From the NCBI RefSeq assembly GCF_001224225.1, contig NZ_CUEE01000011.1:1-64000 (forward strand): a stretch of DNA of 64,000 bases. The letters run 5' to 3'. This DNA is from Staphylococcus borealis (GTDB lineage: Bacteria; Bacillota; Bacilli; Staphylococcales; Staphylococcaceae). The position numbers were made by a program, and so were the translations under genes. How positions within the stretch are numbered: position 1 is the first letter of the stretch; the number at the start of each line of letters is the position of its first letter. Of this stretch, positions 60,122 through 64,000 are shown in pieces. A model generated the notes under the pieces. The model worked only from the letters and a program-made list of their open reading frames with translations, did not search any database and had not been told where the DNA came from.

Positions 60122-61042
60122 ATGGAAAAAGAATTAAAAAGAATTGTTTATTGTTTAATAGGATTGTTTGTATTTTTTGCTCTATTAGGAATTGGGATAT
60201 ATTTTCTTGATGATGGATCTAATAATGGTTTGAGTGGCAATTTATATGTCGGCATTTGCACTTTTACGACGGGAGCTTTAGCAATAGTAGGTGTCGCTTA
60301 TACTATTTTTAGTAATCAGAAATTGAAAAACCAAGAATTATTAGACGCAGAAAAATTAAAAAATAAAGAATTATTAAACAGTTTAGATCAAAAATCAGAA
60401 TGGCGTAAAGAATTAATGAATATTGCTGCTAAACCAGTAATGCAATTAGAAGATGTATATAGAATTTTAGCTTCGCTTAGATTTTTACCCAAAGATGAAG
60501 ATGAAGTTAAACAATCTAAACAGAAAGATTTTGATGAGATTTCTAATTATATCTATAATGAGTTAATTAAGAAAATTAGTGATTTTTATCTCAATAATAA
60601 TATAAATATAAACAAGACATTAGAAAAAGAAAGCTCAGAAAAAGAAATTTCATGTTATAGATTTAATGTTTTAAATAGTGAAGAAATACGACAGTATGTG
60701 AAATTTTTACTTAAACATCATTGGGAATATAACCAAAGTGAAAAAAATAAGAAAGATTTTATAAAAAAAGAGAGGAAAGAGTTTTTTAAAGTAACAAATC
60801 AAGTAGGTGAACTTACTGCAGATGAAAAATTTGAAAACCTTTTTGCTCGTGGATATGAAACTATAAGTGATGAGGTAAGAGAATATAAAACATTTGAAAT
60901 TTCAGTGAAAAAAATAGATGAAAATACATCAAAATATATCTCAGACTGTAAAAGTAATAATAAAATAATTGTTAAAAATTTAACTTTAGATAAAAAAGGT
61001 TGTAAAACAATACTGAAAGGACAGTATAAGAGCAATAAATAA
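60122..61042 (+). CDS. Two-span membrane protein of unknown function
   Basis: 306 residues: two transmembrane helices (about 9-30 and 42-63), a charged coiled coil (about 65-95, KNQELLDAEKLKNKELL) and a lysine-rich cytoplasmic helical domain. The layout resembles some putative phage abortive-infection or defence effectors, but I recognise no catalytic motif. AAGGAA lies before the ATG. Next to abiF at the cargo end of the element, with very low GC, which suggests recent acquisition. Confidence 0.6.
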   Translation: MEKELKRIVYCLIGLFVFFALLGIGIYFLDDGSNNGLSGNLYVGICTFTTGALAIVGVAYTIFSNQKLKNQELLDAEKLKNKELLNSLDQKSEWRKELMNIAAKPVMQLEDVYRILASLRFLPKDEDEVKQSKQKDFDEISNYIYNELIKKISDFYLNNNININKTLEKESSEKEISCYRFNVLNSEEIRQYVKFLLKHHWEYNQSEKNKKDFIKKERKEFFKVTNQVGELTADEKFENLFARGYETISDEVREYKTFEISVKKIDENTSKYISDCKSNNKIIVKNLTLDKKGCKTILKGQYKSNK

Positions 61043-61074
61043 TTAGTTTATCAATTAAGCAACGTGACTTAAAG

Positions 61075-61249
61075 GGGTAAGTATTTTGCTGATACCCTAA
61101 AAAAATAGACAAATTACCATATTTAGAATGTGGTAAAAAAATTTTTACTTTTGGTAAAAAATACTTGCTTTTAAATTATTAATATAATAAGATTTATTTA
61201 ACGGATCAAGCCATACCACCTATTAATTTAGGAGTATGGCTATTTTTTT
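61075..61249 (+). ncRNA. Candidate small RNA upstream of abiF
   Basis: A promoter (TTGCTT 61165-61170, 17 bp, TAAGAT 61188-61193) leads to an RNA from about 61200 that ends in AGCCATAC...GTATGGCT with inner CCTA/TAGG and seven T (61243-61249). Two more hairpins lie before it: GGGTA/TACCC (61075-61097) and TTACCA/TGGTAA (61114-61136). A conserved abiF RNA motif upstream of abiF genes is known; whether this is one needs a covariance search. Confidence 0.55.
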
Positions 61250-61268
61250 GCATAGAGGTATTAATATA

Positions 61269-62261
61269 ATGAAGCCATTTAAAACATATGAAGAACAACT
61301 TCAAATACTAAAAAATAGAGGTTTAACAGTCACAACTGAAAATATATATGATTTAGAGAATGAAAATTATTATAATATCATTAATGGTTATAAAGATTTA
61401 TTTTTAAAAAGAAAAGCTAATTCTAATGACTTTTTAATGCCAGAAACTTACATAGAAAATGCTTCTTTTGACGAAATATTTTCATTATATAAATTAGATC
61501 GTAGATTGAGAAATACTATTATTGAATACTTATTAGTGTTTGAAACACATTTGAAATCTAGAATTGCTTATCATTTTAGCAATAAGTACAATGATCCACA
61601 CTCTTATTTGTATTTTAAAAATTACGCTTATGAAGAAAATTCTGAGACAGTGTTAAAAACGGTAGCAACATTAAGCAATATAATGACCAAGACTAATAAA
61701 CAACCAATTGCTCACTATATAAAAAATCATAATGGAGTACCTTTTTGGGTTTTAATGAATTATTTAACTATCGGAAATGTCTCATATTTATTTCAAATTT
61801 TAGATGAAGATATTAAAAAAGAAATTGCAAAAAGTTATTCAGATAAATTTTCAAGAGAGTATGGTTTAGATGTAAATATTCAACATAAAGACATTGAAGG
61901 TATAGTTAAGCAAGTTAATTTCTTTAGAAATGTTTGTGCTCATGAAGAGAGACTGTATGATTTTAAAATAAAAAAGCAAATTAACTCTAAAAATCTAATT
62001 GCTAATTATAATTCAATATCTAACATTTGTATAAAAAATGATAACTTACAATCTAAATTATTTGATATGTTATTATTTTTAATATTCTTTTTAAATAAAA
62101 GAGACTATGAAAATATGATTAAGGAAATAGATAGCCATATAGATTATTATTTAAAAGATATTAATACAATTACTAAAAGCAATATTTACGATAAAATGGG
62201 TTGTTTATTAAATAACTTTTCTGAGATATTAAATTTGAAATATCATAAAGAAGATTGTTAA
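61269..62261 (+). CDS. AbiF/AbiD-type (Abi_2) abortive infection protein
   Basis: About 330 residues of the Abi_2 family. Opening KPFKTYEEQLQILKNRGL, YKLDRRLRNTIIEYL and the HEPN ribonuclease motif RNVCAH (R-x4-H, about 219-224) are visible; the middle (PFWVLMNYLTIGNVSYL) is diagnostic. Expected to arrest growth by RNA cleavage when a phage infects. I chose the ATG at 61269 (AGAGGT ten bases before); an upstream ATG at 61236 lies in the terminator of the preceding RNA. Last gene of the element. Confidence 0.85.
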   Translation: MKPFKTYEEQLQILKNRGLTVTTENIYDLENENYYNIINGYKDLFLKRKANSNDFLMPETYIENASFDEIFSLYKLDRRLRNTIIEYLLVFETHLKSRIAYHFSNKYNDPHSYLYFKNYAYEENSETVLKTVATLSNIMTKTNKQPIAHYIKNHNGVPFWVLMNYLTIGNVSYLFQILDEDIKKEIAKSYSDKFSREYGLDVNIQHKDIEGIVKQVNFFRNVCAHEERLYDFKIKKQINSKNLIANYNSISNICIKNDNLQSKLFDMLLFLIFFLNKRDYENMIKEIDSHIDYYLKDINTITKSNIYDKMGCLLNNFSEILNLKYHKEDC

Positions 62262-62300
62262 AGAATGTAAAGCATGCGGACAAGTTAGATATACAGTTAA

Positions 62301-62327
62301 AAACGTCACTTACAAAGTGACGTTTTT
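62301..62327 (+). terminator. Terminator at the right end of the element
   Basis: AAACGTCACTT-ACA-AAGTGACGTTT then TT, directly before the right attachment repeat. Confidence 0.9.
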
Positions 62328-62329
62328 AT

Positions 62330-62353
62330 TTTGAATACGTTTTGAATACGTTA
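62330..62353. repeat. Right attachment repeat (attR candidate)
   Basis: Identical over 24 bp to 48414-48437. Confidence 0.75.
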
Positions 62354-62452
62354 TTTAAAAATTAATAGTAATCTACAATAATGATGTAGCTACAAAACAT
62401 TGATATAACAACGTTTATAAACAGTTAGAAATACATAGAAAAAGTATTTATT

Positions 62453-62484
62453 GTTGGAGAGTCGTTGTTCCAGAATATAAATAA
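62453..62484 (+). pseudogene. Displaced ilvE 3' end
   Basis: 27 of 32 bases match the last ten codons of ilvE (48311-48342) and read WRVVVPEYK-stop; changes are synonymous or conservative. It is followed by a second ilvE-like terminator (GCTAGAAATC...GGTTTCTAGC, 62497-62540). It has no start and is a scar of site-specific integration at ilvE. Confidence 0.8.
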
Positions 62485-62680
62485 GGTATGTTTATTATGC
62501 TAGAAATCTCAAGTAATTGAGGTTTCTAGCTTTTTATTTTATTCAATTGTGATGGCTTGAGTCTATGCTTTTTGAATGATATCTAAAATAAGCGACTAGA
62601 TAATTGAATACTTTGACCTTATGGACTTAAATATTTGGAACTTAAAGATTTGATTATTTAAATTTTAATGTATTACTTGT

Positions 62681-62863
62681 TCAATTTTTATCATTATCTT
62701 TCTCAATTTTCATATCTATAAAGAAAAAAACGATAATTATAACTAAAAAAAGAGAATAGAAAATGGTCTTACCATATGGAATATGAAAAAATGCGATGAA
62801 AATAATTGAGAATATGTTCAATAATACCAAACTAATCGTTAAGGCTATTTGATATTTTTTCAT
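62681..62863 (-). CDS. Small membrane protein 1
   Basis: 60 residues, two hydrophobic helices (about 5-27 and 32-49) and a charged tail (DMKIEKDNDKN). No family recognised. AAAGGAGAG supports the ATG at 62863. First of three small minus-strand membrane genes that flank the element. Confidence 0.6.
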   Translation of the reverse strand: MKKYQIALTISLVLLNIFSIIFIAFFHIPYGKTIFYSLFLVIIIVFFFIDMKIEKDNDKN

Positions 62864-62948
62864 TATCAATCTCTCCTTTAGCATCATTAAGAAAATGTTT
62901 TTAAATGGAGATCGTTATAAATTTGGTCGATCTCGAAACAGTAATTAG

Positions 62949-63125
62949 CTATTTCCCATCTAATCGACGACTGATATAGCCTAATACAGCACCAATTATA
63001 ACTAATACTAAAATATATATTAAATTTGATAATTGATTATCTAAAGTAAGCATTGGCTGAACATAAAACGTAGCAACAATTAGTATTATTAAAAATATAA
63101 CACCTGCAATTATTCTGTATTTCAT
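62949..63125 (-). CDS. Small membrane protein 2
   Basis: 58 residues, two hydrophobic helices (about 3-23 and 35-50) and a basic end (SRRLDGK). Size and topology like its neighbours. Start uncertain among closely spaced ATG codons after GGGG. Confidence 0.55.
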   Translation of the reverse strand: MKYRIIAGVIFLIILIVATFYVQPMLTLDNQLSNLIYILVLVIIGAVLGYISRRLDGK

Positions 63126-63219
63126 CATAGACACCCCAACATTTTTAAGTCATTTTAGAAATTCCCCACATTTTAATTATGCAGTTTTTTAATAAATTTT
63201 AAAAAGTCAAAGTATATAG

Positions 63220-63423
63220 CTATTTATCATCATCATGTTTTTTCTGTTTAGGTGCGTAGTGATCGATTATAAATTGAAAAATGAAAACGTATGTCCAAAA
63301 AAGTATAATTCCCCAAATATTTGTAAGAATATGAATATGTGTTATCCACATAAAAATACAAAGTAATATGATTGATCCAAAATATATAATATTTAGAATT
63401 AATCTCAATTTAGATTTTGACAT
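63220..63423 (-). CDS. Small membrane protein 3
   Basis: 67 residues with two hydrophobic helices (about 8-25 and 33-53) and a Lys/Asp tail (QKKHDDDK). AAAGG 11 bases upstream. No family recognised. Confidence 0.55.
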   Translation of the reverse strand: MSKSKLRLILNIIYFGSIILLCIFMWITHIHILTNIWGIILFWTYVFIFQFIIDHYAPKQKKHDDDK

Positions 63424-63868
63424 ATATTATGCAACCTTTCATGAAAATCTCAACTATTGAATTTTAACCATTCAAAAATGATATGACATATATTAATAAA
63501 TACTGTATGAAAAAGTTTGATTTATTAAATCATTTAGTTACTTAAATATTTAGCGAAAAAAGGCATTTCTTATCTTTAGGCATATATATTATCTTATGAT
63601 CACTAATAATTTTAACATTGTTTATAAATATAAAAATAACATAAAATATTAAAAACATGAATTAAAAATTTTTATATAATCAGTTTTATTTATAGTTTCT
63701 TTAATTCATCTATGTTTAAAGTACAGACATGTTGGAGGGATTAATATTATATTTTAAGCATGGTGTTATTCAAATTAAAGATCATACTTTTATATATAAC
63801 GTATTATGTATAATATTAGTATCATAAAAAGCATACTTAAATATATGATAAGTAAGAAGGTGCATAGT
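63424..63868. other. AT-rich intergenic region
   Basis: Very AT-rich; I see no gene, clear hairpin or repeat. The last part should hold the promoter of the next gene. Confidence 0.5.
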
Positions 63869-64000
63869 GTGGAATATAAAACACTTAAAAAGCTTTTTCA
63901 TATGTATGGTTGGGATAATGTAGAAACAGAATATAATATGCGGTTAAATAGTTATTCAAGTTATGTTACCGACTTTGTTATTCATCCAATTCAGGACGAG
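63869..64000 (+). CDS. Probable Fic-family protein, N-terminus only
   Basis: 44 codons before the window ends. The opening MEYKTLKKLFHMYG and EYNMRLNSYSSYVTDFVIHP resemble the N-terminal part of Fic/DOC proteins (LKKLF, Y-x-x-R-x-NS). Fic proteins AMPylate targets using HxFx(D/E)GNGRxxR, which lies outside the window. GTG start with AAGGTG nearby. Family call is tentative. Confidence 0.4.
   Translation, partial: MEYKTLKKLFHMYGWDNVETEYNMRLNSYSSYVTDFVIHPIQDE

Larger units (their letters stand above)
48414..62353. mobile_element. Integrated 13.9-kb phage-satellite-like element
   Basis: Bounded by a perfect 24-bp direct repeat. Gene order from the left: int (frameshifted), repressor | cro-like, xis-like, ncRNA, second XRE regulator, antirepressor, small genes, HTH protein, DnaD-type initiator with iterons, DnaC loader, unknown, RinA/sigma-like regulators, repeat-rich DNA, membrane protein, abiF. 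No terminase, capsid, tail, holin or lysin is visible. Size and layout recall SaPI-type islands, but the primase-type Rep, pri and packaging-interference genes of SaPIs are absent. A reduced prophage is the alternative. Confidence 0.8.

Overview
The window is chromosomal DNA of a Staphylococcus. Gene order, low GC, staphylococcal ribosome-binding sites and near-identical RpoB, RpoC, EF-G and EF-Tu support this. McsA, SecE and the 5S remnants look more diverged from S. aureus than I would expect within that species, so I assign genus only (a relative of the aureus/epidermidis groups is an inference).

Region 1 (1-12.8 kb): 5S rRNA 3' remnants at an rRNA operon end, a DoxX-like quinone-stress gene, the pdxR / pdxST vitamin B6 locus, nupC, the CtsR-controlled ctsR-mcsA-mcsB-clpC protein quality-control operon, radA and a PIN-TRAM gene. 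Region 2 (13.2-36.9 kb): gltX, a cysteine T-box followed by cysE-cysS-mrnC-rlmB-rae1, sigH, rpmG-secE-nusG, rplK, rplA, rplJL (each ribosomal unit with a structured leader), rsmC, rpoB-rpoC, an L7Ae-like gene, rpsL-rpsG-fusA and tuf. This is the conserved information-processing core. Region 3 (36.9-48.4 kb): metabolic and surface genes: an M20 amidohydrolase, a kbl-type PLP enzyme, an acetyltransferase, a NUDIX hydrolase, an ornithine cyclodeaminase-like enzyme, a sortase-anchored 5'-nucleotidase (AdsA-like), a threonine-dehydrogenase-like epimerase and ilvE. STAR-like interspersed repeats are scattered between them.

Region 4 (48.41-62.35 kb): a 13.9-kb integrated element between perfect 24-bp direct repeats next to ilvE. 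It has an integrase broken by a one-base frameshift, a divergent repressor/Cro switch with three matching operators, an excisionase-like protein, a strongly structured minus-strand ncRNA candidate with an operator inside its promoter, an antirepressor, a DnaD-type replication initiator with four 15-bp iterons inside its own gene, a DnaC loader and RinA/sigma-like late regulators. I see no capsid, tail, terminase or lysis genes, so it looks like a phage satellite or a reduced prophage. Its right half holds about 3 kb of almost gene-free DNA filled with patterned repeats. One kind is short hairpins whose stems differ but whose loops are constant. The other is paired direct repeats one helical turn apart whose words differ between sites but match within a site. 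The element ends with a membrane protein and an AbiF-type HEPN abortive-infection gene preceded by a small terminator-like RNA.

Region 5 (62.35-64 kb): a displaced ilvE 3' end with its terminator (trace of another or earlier integration), three small membrane proteins and the start of a probable Fic-family gene cut by the window end. The most unusual material is the repeat-rich region 56.7-60.0 kb, the ncRNA at 51.1-51.4 kb and the abiF cassette.
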